Shown here piece after piece: positions 46,231-57,361 of a stretch of 64,000 bases of DNA. Below the pieces are notes generated by a model, which saw nothing but the letters and a program-made list of their open reading frames with translations, was not told the origin of the DNA and did not search any database. The first letter of the stretch is position 1. Each line of letters begins with the position of its first letter. The DNA lies in the NCBI RefSeq assembly GCF_910592395.1, contig NC_088324.1, positions 1,922,001 to 1,986,000 of the forward strand, given 5' to 3'. Position numbers and translations under genes: made by a program. The stretch is from Lineus longissimus (taxonomy: Eukaryota; Nemertea; Pilidiophora; Heteronemertea; Lineidae).

Positions 46231-49200
46231 ATGCCGGATGAGGACAGTATAAAGAGATTGAAAAAGTCTAGAGCGGCATGTAAAGGCTGGTGCACCCGAA
46301 CCAAGATGGCGATTGACCAAACTTTGAGTGAGGTACCAGTAAACCTGTGCAGATTAAAGGAGGACATGAAAGAGTTTGAGCAGTTTTTAAGAAAAGTGGA
46401 CAATATTCAAACAGAAATAGAGTGTGAATTAGACGAAAAAGAATTGGCAGCTGAGATCGATTCGCACGGTGCGTGGCGGGACGCAGTTAAGAAGTCGTAC
46501 CGTACAGCACAGGAACTTTTAGAAACACACGTGCATAAAAAGGAGCCGTTGAGTCCTAGTGTTGGTGCGAGTACAAAAGTAGTTAAAACTGTGAGTTCCT
46601 GGCAGGCAAAGCTACCTTAGTTGGAACTACCACGTTTCTCTGGAGTGCTGACAGAATGGCAGGCATTCTATGAAAAGTTTGTGACAATAGTACATGACAA
46701 TAGAGACATTCCTGTCGTAACAAAATTCGCATACCTGACCTCTCTCCTAGAGGGGGAGGCGAAGTCAGTGGTGACAGGTCTGAGCATCACAAAAGATAAC
46801 TATAGTGCTGCTATCAAGCTCCTGAGGGAGCGATTTGGCAATAGGGATCGACTGATATTTTCCCATATCCAAGCCTTGCTGAATGTTTCGCTACCGTCTC
46901 CGACTGTTCGAGGTTTGTGGTCCCTACAGGACACAATACAGACACATGTTAGAAATTTGGAGTCCCTCGGTGTCAATGGGGGAACGTATGGTCTGTTTCT
47001 CACGCCACTCATCTTGTCTAGACTGCCCAATGATATCAGAATGGAGTGGGCTCGAAATGGTGCTGGGAAAGAGAGCGACTTGATTGGTCTTTTGGAATTT
47101 CTTAAATTGGAAATTCAACGTCGTGAACGAGCAGAGACATTCAAAGACATGAATTTATCAGCACAACCGAGTGCATGTACATCGCCTTCGTTGAGCAAGC
47201 AGACAGTTAAGCAACGAGTTCCTACTGCCTCAGCAATGTTCAGCAGTGGGGAGAATTCGAATAGTGACAGTAACAACTGTGTGTTTTGTTCCAAAAAACA
47301 TCCGTCTGATAAATGCTGGGATGTGAAGAAAATATCGCTTAGTGAACGCCACAAGTTGATCAAGGACAGTGGAGCGTGTTTTCGCTGCCTTTTGAGAGGT
47401 CACCTGGCAAAAGGTTGCATGGCCAGATGTAGGGCTTGCAAAGGCAAGCACAATGAACTTCTGTGTGATCCGAGTAGGAGAGCTGCTCAGAAGAATCCCT
47501 CCAATTCAGGTCAGTCTGGGGCTGCAGATCGGAACTCCATGAAACCGGTCACATCGCATGTAGGTGTGTCCTGTTCTACCGAGGGGGTTTTGACTGTACC
47601 CCAGGTTGCCCGCGTCCTCGTTAAAGGCGAGAGGGGTTCAGCTGAAGCAACTGTTATGTTCGACTCTGGGTCTGATACCTCATGTGTTTGTTCTGAATTT
47701 GTAGAGAAAATCAGTCCTAAGTGGGTGACTGCTTAAAACATGTCCTTTGCAGCATTCGGTGCAAGTTCTTCATCAGCCAGTAAGGTACATAATGTATAAA
47801 GCCTGGATATGCAGGCAAATGACGGTGTCACAAGATCACTTAATGTTGTCAAAGTGAAAGCGATTAGTCCACCTATGGAACGACCAAGGGTACCAAACCA
47901 CTTATTGAAATCACTTGGTCATCTGAACATAGCAGATGACTACAACACGGATAAAAAAGTCACAGTTGACATCTTGATTGGCCTTGACATGTATTGGAAA
48001 TTTGTTAAACAGGGTTTCATACAGGTCACCACTGGTCTTGTAGCTCAAGACACCATCTTTGGGTGGGTATTGTCTGGGTCTTACTCAAATGGTCTGAGTG
48101 AGACACCAAGCCAGTCAACTGCTATGGTCAGTCATGTTAGTGTTAGTCATAATTTACTGATTTTGTCAGATATTCCAGACTCTCCAAGTTTTGGGACCTA
48201 GAGTCCATTGGTGTGACCGATAACGGAGAGTTGAGACTTGGAACAGATATGATAATCATGAAACAATTCACTGAAACGGTTGAGTTCAAAGATGATAGGT
48301 ATGTAGTTAGACTTCCATGGAAAGAAGGTGCTAAGCCATCGCTGTTGAATAATAGAAATTCGGCAGAAGGCCGGTTACAAAGTTTAAACTGTAAACTCTC
48401 TAAGAACCCAGTGTTAAGGGGTCGGTATGATGAAGCCTTGGTCGAACTAGAGACTCTTGGAATCGTTCAGGAAGTACCTCCGACAGAAATTGTACCAAAT
48501 GATGAGGGCCCCGTATTTTATCTACCCCATTTCCCAGTCATAAAAGAGTCAAGGTTGACTACCAAAATTCGACCTGTGTTTGACGACTCAGCTAAGGGGG
48601 CTAACGGAGTGTCACTGAATGATTGCATTGAGTCAGGACCCAACTTGTTGCCAGGTCTATTAGACATTCTAATCAGATTCAGATGATGGCGGGTGGCGAT
48701 GACCAGTGACATCACCAAAGCTTTCCTACAGATTGCCGTCAACAAGGAAGATCAGGATGTCCATCGCTTCCTGTGGACAAAAGATGGGAAAGATAGGGTG
48801 ATGAAATTCTTGGGTGTCCCATTTGGCAATACAGCCAGTCCATTTCTCTTAAATGCCACCATCCGCCACCATCTGTCTCAGTACTCTGATTCTGAAACCT
48901 CTACTGCTGTCGAGGAACTGAAGGAAAATTTGTATGTTGATGATTGGATCACTGGGGCTGATTATGAAGATGAGACTTGTGAGTTGTTTCGTAATGGTCA
49001 AAAGATTCTAAAAGAAGGTAGTCTGTCATTGGCAAAGTGCAACTCTAACAATGAGGTAATCAAAGACATGTTCAGACACGAGTTTGATTCTCACTCTGGT
49101 ACTGTATCAACAAAGATACTTGGGTTGAAGTGGTTGAAAACAGAAGACTGTTTTGCATTTGATGGAGTTGACATCCCTACACAGATTGTCACAACCAAAA

Positions 49201-50446
49201 GAGTTGTTTTGAGCTTCATAGCGAGGTTGTTTGACCCGTTTGGTTTCTTGTCACCCTACATCATGTATCTCAAAATTTTGTTGCAAGAAATATGGTTGTT
49301 GAAACTGGATTGGGATGACAATGTTCCAGCCCCACTTCATGATAGGTTTAAGAGATGGGTGCAAGGTTTGACTGAGGTACAACAGTGGAGAATTCCAAGA
49401 CGCTACGGCTTGTCATTGTGGTCAAATTTGACTGGAGTTGAGGTTCATGGGTTTGGTGATGCCTCAGAACAAGGTTACGGAGCTGTGGTATACCTGCGCA
49501 TTCCCTGTTCAGATGGCAGCTATGAGGTTTCACTAGTCACATCCAGGGCTAGAGTTACACCAGTAAAAAAGGTTTCACTCCCAAGATTAGAATTGCTTGG
49601 TGCTCTGTTGTGTGCTCGTGTGGTCAGCTTCGTGCTGAAAGCCTTGAAACTTCCATCTGACACAATGTGTAGGTATTGGACAGACTCTACTGTAGCTCTA
49701 GGTTGGATTAAAGGTAAACATTCTCGTTGGAAAACTTTCGTTGCTAACCGAGTTCTTGAAATTCAAGAACGGACAGATGTTGAACAGTGGTCTCACTGCC
49801 CTGGTAGAGGGAACCCAGCAGATATCATGACTAGAGGTGTTCTTGCAGGAGAATTGGTCTCTTCCAAACAGTGGTTGTCTGGACCTAGTTGGCTAGCTGG
49901 ATCATTAGTACTGGGCAAAGACAAAGTGATGTTTGATCAGGTAGAGCGGTTCCTTCAGCCAGAAACTGTGGCCATTGTAAATGTAGCTAGAGTGTGGTTG
50001 CCAGAAGATGTTCTCAAAGTTGAGAGATGGGGTACACTTGAGAAAGCAATTAGAATCACAGCTTGGGTCGTGAGAGTACTCCAAAACATGGATAAAACAA
50101 AGCAACATGTCTCTGGAAAATTGTCCTTACAAGAGTGTGCAACGGCAAAACAGATATTGTTGAAACACGTGCAGAGTGTGGCATATAGTGCTGAGATTGA
50201 AGCCCTGAAACAGGGAAAGTCTGTAGGAAAATCATCACCATTGTTAAAGTTAAATCCAGCCATTGGAAAAGATGGGTTAGTTAGGATTGGTGGTAGGTTA
50301 GAAAACTCTCAGCTGACATATGCTGAAAAACATCCAGTCATCGTGCCCAAGGGCAGGTTAGCCACACTTCTTATCAGGTCTGAACATTTCAGGGCAAAAC
50401 ATGCGGGTGTAGAGGCCATGATTACGACCATCAGAGACAACTACTG
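46231..50446 (+). pseudogene. BEL/Pao retrotransposon gag-pol, interrupted
   Basis: The ATG is at 46231. Gag (DUF1759-like: PRFSGVLTEWQAFYEKF) is followed by three CCHC-like knuckles (CVFCSKKHPSDKC, CFRCLLRGHLAKGC, CRACKGKHNELLC) and an aspartic protease (VMFDSGSDTS). Then come reverse transcriptase (SDITKAFLQIAVN, GVPFGNTASPF, active site LYVDDWITGA), RNase H (VHGFGDASEQGYGA, WTDSTVALGW) and the start of the integrase zinc finger (HFRAKHAGVEAM). Damage is mostly by nonsense changes in the main frame: TAG 46618, TAA 47734, one near 47797, TGA 48684, plus one frameshift near 48190. At 50446 a DIRS element splits the integrase. The integrase zinc finger resumes at 57012. Confidence 0.9.
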
Positions 50447-50703
50447 CCCATTTCCTTACAAGAAATGGCCATTTTGTTAGTTCATACTTACCTATGGAAC
50501 ACTTTTGCATGTTACTCCATTTGGGCTCAAACACAAGAGTACCCTTTAATTTTCTAAAGGGAGAACTGAGTTAACAGCTCGGCCGCCAGGCGGCGCCCTG
50601 ACCGATCCCGCGAGATCGCGCCGATCTCATGCCGCCATATTTAGTCTTTACTCTTGAGCGTTAATAAAGAGTATGTCCCGTTTGTGGGGACGGTGGGAGG
50701 GCC

Positions 50704-50801
50704 GTGTTCCATAGGTAAGTATGAACTAACAAAATGGCCATTTCTTGTAAGGAAATGGGCATTTTGTGTCATTCAAACTTACCTATGGAACACTTTTGCA
50801 T
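50704..50801. repeat. DIRS internal complementary region
   Basis: 50704-50759 is the complement of the left terminus (from 50447 inwards), and 50760-50801 is the complement of the right terminus (57011 inwards). The ends are therefore fused, as in the circle-junction template used by DIRS-1-type elements. It lies downstream of the recombinase gene, its usual place. Confidence 0.93.
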
Positions 50802-51231
50802 CGAATCCCAGCAACCTATTGGAGGTGGGAAACGAGGACTTACCTAAGGCTGAGCTGTTGTTCCATCCAGGAGGCACCACCGGCATATTAGCTAAAGAGG
50901 ACCGCCAGGGGAAAGAAATGGGGAGAACCGGAGGACCGGTATTTTGATCTCGGTATTACAATCATATTATAGAGAGTAATAGACCCATTCTCCGGAAAGC
51001 GCTAGAATTGCGTAATAAAACCATCTTCTTTCCGGCAACAGAGCTTAGAGCAAGTAAGGCATGTTCAAGGGTGTAGAATGAGTTATTGCTAAACAACAAT
51101 AAGAAATTGCGTCCTTTCTAGTCTACTAGGGGTTGACTGGATTGTTGAAGATAGGGCATATCAAAAATGGCGCAAGATGCACGTTTGACTCTTCAATCGG
51201 GCTTCCCCCCCTTTTTTTGATCTAGCCAGGA
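50802..51231. other. DIRS 3' non-coding region
   Basis: Between the internal complementary region and the recombinase stop. A plus-strand frame (50654-50947) is probably fortuitous. Confidence 0.5.
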
Positions 51232-53922
51232 TCAAACAACATGCCCCGCAGACACAATCGGGCCGATTGTGTGCATGCCATCTACGAGGGAAGAAACGTC
51301 TCGTAGGTAGAAACGAGAGAATGTGGAGTGATTACTCCAACATGCAGCGGAAACGACTTCTTGAAGAGCAACTCCTCGGTAGTTAGCCCAGGAGGTGGCT
51401 AGTGCTCTAACTTCGTGCGCTGAGATGTTAGCTAGCGCACGAAGATCAGAGGAAGTCTTCAAGGTGTTGTAGGAAAGACGAATAGTCTCCACAATCCACC
51501 TTGAAATAGTGGCGGCCGCTATCTCTCGTTTATTTCCCTCCTTATAGGACAAAAACAAACGCTCTCTCCCCTGGCGGATACCGGGAGGTTTTGTCCTATT
51601 TATGTAGAACTTTAGGGCCCTGACGGCACATAAAGTTCTGTCAGGAAGATCATAAGAGATCGTTCCTGACAGAGAGGGAATAGTAACCGGGGGCCGAGAG
51701 GCGGCCGGTCCCTGGTTCTTCGCCAGAAATCCTGGTATGAAAGCCAGGATAACCTCCCCTCCCTCTCTAAAAGCCAGCTTCTTAAAAGAAAGTGCATGGA
51801 GCTCTGATCTCCGTTGGGCGGTAGCCAAGGCTACTAGAAAGACCGTTTTGAGTGTCAGATATTTCATGGATGAAATAGACATGGGTTCAAAAGGATGCCT
51901 CATGAGCACCTTAAGGACAACAGAAAGGTCCCATTTAGGGGTGTTGTGAACCTCTAATAACATTCCTCTGAAAAGAGGGGTTATTTGGTCCTCCCAACGA
52001 AGATCCCAGGTGCTTAAAACACGGAGGGTAGAAGCGATGGCGGACTTGTACCCTTTTATAGCCGTGACAGATAGTTGTCTTTCCGTGAATAATTCAATAA
52101 GGAAATCAACTAATCTGTATATAGAGGGAGAGATCGGATTAACTCCGTTCTCCCTGCACCAGGAAGTGAAGGTAGACCACTTTCCTTGATACACATCAAG
52201 GGTAGACCCCCTTTGAGGTGCGGACATGCGCTTGACAGCGATGTCCGAAAAGCCTCTCTGGTGGAGATGCAACTGGATAAGTTCCAGGCGTGAAAATTCA
52301 GGGTTCTGGTGGTAGCATCTCCCCAGGGGGTGCCACAGGAGGTGCTTCGAGGTAGGAAGACTCCTGGGGTGGTCTATCAGGAGCTCCAGCAAGGCTGGGA
52401 ACCAGGCCTGATTTGGCCAGCAAGGTGCGATGAGAGTTATTCTCACCGGGTGGCTGGTCAAGATCTTGTTCAGGACTGGTTGGATGAGAGGGAGGGGTGG
52501 AAACGCATATGCGTTCAGCCCGACCCAAGAGGCTGTAAGGCTGTCGACTTCCAGGGCCTCTTCGTCCGGAAGTGGAGAGTAATAGATGGGAAGGCGATTG
52601 TTCAACCTGTTGGCGAACAGATCTACCTTGGGAGATTGCCAAAGGCGACAAAGGTCGTCTACAACCTCCTGATGGAGTGTCCACTCTGTCTGAACTAGTT
52701 TGTTCTGACGGGACAGGGCGTCGGCAAGGATGTTGCGTTTGCCCGGTATGTGTCTGGCACATATCGATACTCCAAGGTCGGCACAAAGATGGTAAAGCTC
52801 CCAAGTTAGCTGGCAAAGAATGCCGGACTTTGTGCCTCCCTGTCTCCTGACATATGCTACTACTAGAGAATTGTCGGAGAACAGGGTTACTCTCCGATTC
52901 TTCAGGTGAAGGGAAAGAGCCCTCACGGCAAGAAGGACAGCCTTCATTTCCAATATATTTATTGAAAGAATGGTCTCCTCCCTTGTCCATAGACCCCTTA
53001 TGGACATGTCCCCGTTGTTCAGATGTGCTCCCCACCCTAGTAGAGAAGCATCTGTGAACAGGGACACTTCTGGGGGCGGTGGAGCAAGATCTACACCGCT
53101 TTGGTGACGAGTCTCCGACTCCAAGAAGTTCCAGACTTTCTTGAGTAGGTATTGAGGTATCAATACCAACTTGTCTAATGGGTCCCTGTGGGGTTTCCAT
53201 AGAGACATTAGAAACATCTGGATGGGACGCATATATAGACGGCCAAGGGGGATTTGGTCTGCTGCCGAATTCAGAAGTCCCAAAAGGCTCAAGCATCGCC
53301 TTGCGGGAGCTTGAGTCCTTCCTCTGAATTCTGCGACGAGATGAAGAATTTTCTTTATCCTGTCTAGGGGGGGCAGCATTTTCCCTATGGCCGTAAGGAA
53401 CCGAACTCCAACGTAAACGAAGTCTTGGGATGGTATGAATTCTGACTTTGTTTCGTTGATAATCCAACCTGCGGAAACTACTTTTTGCTTTAGAACCTGA
53501 AGTTGTTGCAGTAGTAGTCCCGCGATTTGCAACGGAGTAGCCAATCGTCTAGGTAGTGATGGAGCTTGAACCCCATCACGTGAAAGGGAGCGACGAAGGC
53601 TGTGACTATCATCGTAAAAATTAGGGGTGCCGATGCCAGACCGAACGGCAGGGCCCTGAATTGATACGTCTTTCCTTCGTAATGGAATCGAAGGAAGTGT
53701 TGATAGTCTGGATGGATCGGTACATGTAAGTACGCATCCGTTAAATCCATCGATACCGCCCAATCGTTGGGCTGTATCGCCGTTGCTATAGACCTGGTGG
53801 TTTCCATCTTGAAATGAGGAACATTCAAGAAGGTGTTTAACCTGGAAAGGTCTATGATCAGCCTCCATGTCCCTGCTTTCTTGGGAACCAAGAAAACGTG
53901 GCTGTAAAAGCCGGGGGAGCAT
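51232..53922 (-). CDS. DIRS RNase H and tyrosine recombinase polyprotein
   Basis: A long 896-codon minus-strand frame. The first ~100 codons overlap the reverse transcriptase in a different frame and are probably not used. From about 53545 it continues the reverse transcriptase thumb (LLQQLQVLKQKVVSAGW), then RNase H (VSLFTDASLLGWGAH, INILEMKAVLLAV, TLFSDNSLVVAYVRRQG, ADALSR). A DIRS linker (VDLFANRLNNRLP) and the tyrosine recombinase follow: a TLDVYQGKWSTFTSWC N-terminal domain, the catalytic Arg in ATAQRRSELHALSF, SAHEVRALATSWA (HxxR) and the tyrosine in STFSRFYLRD. All recombinase residues are present and the frame is unbroken, so the enzyme may be functional. I do not see the N6-adenine methyltransferase known in some DIRS elements. 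Confidence 0.9.
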   Translation of the reverse strand: MLPRLLQPRFLGSQESRDMEADHRPFQVKHLLECSSFQDGNHQVYSNGDTAQRLGGIDGFNGCVLTCTDPSRLSTLPSIPLRRKDVSIQGPAVRSGIGTPNFYDDSHSLRRSLSRDGVQAPSLPRRLATPLQIAGLLLQQLQVLKQKVVSAGWIINETKSEFIPSQDFVYVGVRFLTAIGKMLPPLDRIKKILHLVAEFRGRTQAPARRCLSLLGLLNSAADQIPLGRLYMRPIQMFLMSLWKPHRDPLDKLVLIPQYLLKKVWNFLESETRHQSGVDLAPPPPEVSLFTDASLLGWGAHLNNGDMSIRGLWTREETILSINILEMKAVLLAVRALSLHLKNRRVTLFSDNSLVVAYVRRQGGTKSGILCQLTWELYHLCADLGVSICARHIPGKRNILADALSRQNKLVQTEWTLHQEVVDDLCRLWQSPKVDLFANRLNNRLPIYYSPLPDEEALEVDSLTASWVGLNAYAFPPLPLIQPVLNKILTSHPVRITLIAPCWPNQAWFPALLELLIDHPRSLPTSKHLLWHPLGRCYHQNPEFSRLELIQLHLHQRGFSDIAVKRMSAPQRGSTLDVYQGKWSTFTSWCRENGVNPISPSIYRLVDFLIELFTERQLSVTAIKGYKSAIASTLRVLSTWDLRWEDQITPLFRGMLLEVHNTPKWDLSVVLKVLMRHPFEPMSISSMKYLTLKTVFLVALATAQRRSELHALSFKKLAFREGGEVILAFIPGFLAKNQGPAASRPPVTIPSLSGTISYDLPDRTLCAVRALKFYINRTKPPGIRQGRERLFLSYKEGNKREIAAATISRWIVETIRLSYNTLKTSSDLRALANISAHEVRALATSWANYRGVALQEVVSAACWSNHSTFSRFYLRDVSSLVDGMHTIGPIVSAGHVV

Positions 53923-55328
53923 GGATCTTGAAGGACCTGGATAGCTTGCTTCTCCAGTAATGTCGCGACCTCTGCTTGCTTGCTTCTCCAGTAATGTCGC
54001 GACCTCTGCTTGGAGGGCAGAGGCCTTGACTGGGTCCTTCGGTGGCTGAACTGGGGTTGGATATATGGTAGTCGGGGGGGGGGGTACGGTTGAAATCTAG
54101 TTTCACTCCGTACCTCAACATGTTTGGGACTGGGGACCCCTTTGGGCACCAATCGTCCCAAATGTCTGCAAATTTTTGCAGACGGCCCCCGACTACCGGA
54201 GTCGGCTCCTTTTTGCGTCCGGGAGGAGAAAGGAGGGGGGAGACACCTCTTCCGGCCAGCACCCCTTGGGCGAAAGGAGTGCTTAGTCGGACCGGATCCA
54301 CCCTGGTTAGAGGAAGTATTTTTCCTCTTTCCAGTCCGGCGACCCTCCGCTTCCCGTCGGAAGGATCCAGCAGGAGCAGGCTGACTAGGCGGGGTAGGCC
54401 TAGGCAGGACCTGCCTGGCGTACGGGATTGAACCCGATGCCTGCTGGGGCCTCTCTATCTTTCTAGCGTTAGGTAGAGAGGTCTTGGCCCTCTGTGTCGC
54501 AGTGGGGGCATATAATTTGTCCCAATCTTTCTGTGCTTGAGCCGCCTGTACATAATCTGCGAACAGGAAAGAACCGTCCATAGGAGCGGTTCTTAAGGCC
54601 CCTTCCAGCTGGAGGGATCTGATGACATTGAGAGAGCCCAGTGCGGCGTCTCTACGGAGTAGGACGCTATTTGCTGCGGTCTTGGCGGACAGAGCAATAG
54701 CGTGCCTAATCGAATGTGACAAGGATGTCACAAGCGATTTTGCGTCATCAGATAGTGACTCATTATCTTTTAGGGATCTGGCTAGGGCCAGGTTAGTGTG
54801 CTCTGCGTAGGAGAGCACCGCTAACGTGTTTTTGGCCAGACCCTCTTGTGCTCTAAGGTCTCGGTAAGCCGAGGAGGAGGTCACCCTTGGCACGAGTTGG
54901 TCCAGCTGTACATCGTCCTTTAATATGGAAGTCGATGCTGCAGCTGGACAGCCGGCCGAGCTGACTCGATAATAGTCAGCGCGGTACTGCCTAACGGGAG
55001 GAAGTTGTGCCGTGAACAACTTCCCCGGTTTACACCAAGCTTCCGGTCCGACTGCCAGAAGGACAGGGATGGAAGTACGTTGGTGGGCGCCTTGTGAGTC
55101 TCTGATTGTACGCTCCAAAAGTTCAGAGACTGCTACCACCGACGGGGAGGGAGGAAGGAATTCAAGTGCCCGAGTGGAGCCTTGAGAAACCTGTGGATTG
55201 GGATCCACTTCCTGTCCCCAGAGTGAAAAGGTCGGTGTTGACAAGGCTGGCAGTTCCGGCGGGGTAGGGCACAGATCCTGCGGGAGGTACGTTCTGATCA
55301 AGGATCTGAGTGTTCTCATATCCGACAA
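53490..55328 (-). pseudogene. DIRS gag C-terminal part and reverse transcriptase
   Basis: This frame has gag-like text, then the reverse transcriptase: GFYSHVFLVPKKAGTWRLII, FKMETTRSIATAI, VSMDLTDAYLHVPIHPDY, LPFGLASAPLIFT and the active site LHHYLDDWLL. It passes into the RNase H/recombinase frame near 53540; that step has the direction of a -1 shift, though no classic slippery site stands out. A 34-bp tandem duplication (units at about 53946 and 53980) and a G homopolymer at 54076 put the conserved segment before the reverse transcriptase into other frames. The copy is therefore damaged here. The frame is open upstream of 55328. Confidence 0.75.
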
Positions 55329-55411
55329 GATACTGGCCTCCTCTGGTGACAGCTCCTCCTGATTGGGGGAGCGGTAGCCTGGCTGAGAACTCTCGTTCTC
55401 AGAAAATTCCT

Positions 55412-56527
55412 CTAAAATAGAGGAGTCGGATGGTGGGTATCCGATGGGACCAGGCGCACCAGAGGAACCGGAACCCTGCTCCAGATGCTGAGTCTATCAG
55501 TAAGACCTGCTACCATCTGGATGAGCTGGGACAGTTGCTGTCCCGACTCGGGTTCCGGACCCGACGTGCGGCTTCTCTCAACGACGGGCGGTTGAGGCGA
55601 GGGTGAGCGCATAAGCGAACCCTGGAAGCCGTATGTACGGGCGAATGGGTCTTCCGGAAGCGGAAGATGCCCATATTCTGAACCAGAGTTCAGATGTCCT
55701 CTCTGCGTAGCTCGTTCCATGAGAACGACGCCTCTGCTACGAGGAGGGGGTGGCACTTCCGGTTGGTTCCACCCAAGAGGTTGGCCAACGTAGGAAGGTG
55801 CCTGCATTTCCGGTAGGACGAAGTCCGAAACCGGAAATGCCCGTAACTCCTTCGCCGGTATGGAGCTACCGGATGCCCTTTTAGAAGGAGGTACGGAGGG
55901 CGGAAACGCTGTTACCGAAGACGCATGGCGTTTCGGAGGTGGCGTTATAAAGTCCGGCCCTACTCTACTGTGTCCGTTAGGACTGGGGTTATTTCGCAGT
56001 AAAGACTGAGAAAAACCCCCAGTAGAGTCTTCGGTTACTGAAAAACGGGAACCCGCGTCAGTAACCGGAACTGCAATCGGCGGACCGGAAGCAGGGTACT
56101 TCCGCGGGTACAAAGGGCTTGTACTCGGGGGAGCGGACGACAGAGGAACCGGAAGGTTCCCTGAGGTCCGGGGTATATTAAACCCTTGGAGACTTATTGG
56201 ATGTAAGTCTCCCTTAGGACCACAGACATTAATAATGTCAGATCCCGCATCCTTCGCAGCCGCGGCCGGAACCGGAACTCGGCTGACGGAAGGGGTGGTG
56301 GCGGGAGGTTTGCTAGACCTCCGGGTTATATGCCCGGAAACGGAACCGGAAGAGGGTTTAGGCGTCTTCACGGCCCGTTTCCCGCCACCAGACGCATTCC
56401 TTTGTGGTGAGACAAAGGATGCCGTCGGAGGGGTACGCCATATAAAAAATGGTACCAATGACAATAAAAACACTGTAAACCCCAAGTAGGCCAGAAAGGA
56501 CGCAATAATTAATGGAAAGGAAAACAT
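55412..56527 (-). CDS. DIRS first ORF (gag-like) with hydrophobic N-terminus
   Basis: The ATG is at 56527 (MFSFPLIIASFLAYLGF). Residues 3-30 form one strongly hydrophobic stretch followed by WRTPP, like a membrane anchor. The rest is a Pro/Ser/Arg-rich disordered protein (PPPKRHASS, PSVPPSKRASGSS). The end, near 55450, overlaps in another frame with acidic text that leads into the next gene, so a frame change is likely there. The position matches DIRS gag. A membrane segment is not usual for gag. An internal start is the alternative. Confidence 0.5.
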   Translation of the reverse strand: MFSFPLIIASFLAYLGFTVFLLSLVPFFIWRTPPTASFVSPQRNASGGGKRAVKTPKPSSGSVSGHITRRSSKPPATTPSVSRVPVPAAAAKDAGSDIINVCGPKGDLHPISLQGFNIPRTSGNLPVPLSSAPPSTSPLYPRKYPASGPPIAVPVTDAGSRFSVTEDSTGGFSQSLLRNNPSPNGHSRVGPDFITPPPKRHASSVTAFPPSVPPSKRASGSSIPAKELRAFPVSDFVLPEMQAPSYVGQPLGWNQPEVPPPPRSRGVVLMERATQRGHLNSGSEYGHLPLPEDPFARTYGFQGSLMRSPSPQPPVVERSRTSGPEPESGQQLSQLIQMVAGLTDRLSIWSRVPVPLVRLVPSDTHHPTPLF

Positions 56528-56821
56528 GCCTACTTGAATTAAACACTATTGCAATGGATCTGAGTCTTGTTCATTGCAATAGAGCGGAGAATAGCCTACT
56601 TAACTCTACCCTACCAAGATCAAAATAATGGAGCCGGGTCGACTAAGCTAGCTAAGAAAATGTCTATAATTAAATAGACTGGACAATACTAATGCCAAGA
56701 TTAGTTTGGCGGTCTACTCCGTAGGTGAATGAACCCAAAAATCGTCTAGACTTGGCTGGTTGAATTTGGTTTTAAATCGAAATCACGGCAGCTTTGAAAA
56801 AACGATGTGCTTCGTAGAAGC
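56528..56821. other. DIRS 5' non-coding region
   Basis: Short leader between the right terminal repeat and the first ORF; no gene seen. Confidence 0.5.
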
Positions 56822-57011
56822 ACAAGAGTAAAGACTGAATATGGCGGCATGAGATCGGCGCGATCTCGCGGGATCGGTCGGGGCGCCGCCTGGCGGCCGA
56901 GCTGTTAACTCAGTTCTCCCTTTAGAAAATTAAAGGGATACTCTTGTGTTTGAGCCCAAGTGGAGTAACATGCAAAAGTGTTCCATAGGTAAGTTTGAAT
57001 GACACAAAATG

Positions 57012-57138
57012 GGTTATAGGACTCAGATATTTGGCCAAAGCGGTCAAAAGATCTTGTGTTAGGTGTCAAAGAGTAGATGCATTAGCTTGCAACCAAGTTG
57101 CTGCCCCTTTACCAGAATTGAGGGTACATGAAGCCCCT
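57012..57138 (+). pseudogene. BEL integrase zinc-finger remainder
   Basis: Continues the BEL integrase exactly where the DIRS element interrupted it: YLAKAVKRSCVRCQRVDA supplies the CxxC half of the H2C2 finger. AAPLPELRVHEAP follows at the usual spacing. Homology stops at 57138. The catalytic core and 3' LTR are missing. Confidence 0.85.
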
Positions 57139-57361
57139 GTTAGCTGGCAAAGAATGCCGGACTTTGTGCCTCCCTGTCTCCTGACATATGCTACTACTAG
57201 AGAATTGTCGGAGAACAGGGTTACTCTCCGATTCTTCAGGTGAAGGGAAAGAGCCCTCACGGCAAGAAGGACAGCCTTCATTTCCAATATATTTATTGAA
57301 AGAATGGTCTCCTCCCTTGTCCATAGACCCCTTATGGACATGTCCCCGTTGTTCAGATGTG
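57139..57361 (-). repeat. 223-bp exact copy of DIRS RNase H segment
   Basis: Identical base for base to 52805-53027 in the neighbouring DIRS element, same orientation. It is fused directly to the broken BEL integrase and followed by satellite DNA. It encodes part of the DIRS RNase H (minus strand), without start or stop. Confidence 0.92.

Larger units (their letters stand above)
50447..57011 (-). mobile_element. DIRS tyrosine-recombinase retrotransposon with complete ends, 6565 bp
   Basis: Coding is on the minus strand. Inverted terminal repeats lie at 50447-50658 and 56822-57011; the left one has a 23-base outer extension that can fold (CCATTTC...GAAATGG). An internal complementary region at 50704-50801 joins the complements of the two termini. 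Its junction at 50759/50760 defines the element ends to the base. There is no target duplication, as expected for tyrosine-recombinase integration. The element carries a gag-like gene, reverse transcriptase, RNase H and tyrosine recombinase. Confidence 0.93.

Noticed and set aside
52298-53467. 389-codon second frame inside the DIRS polyprotein
   Set aside because: It is a Ser/Arg/Pro-rich shadow of the RNase H/recombinase gene in another frame.
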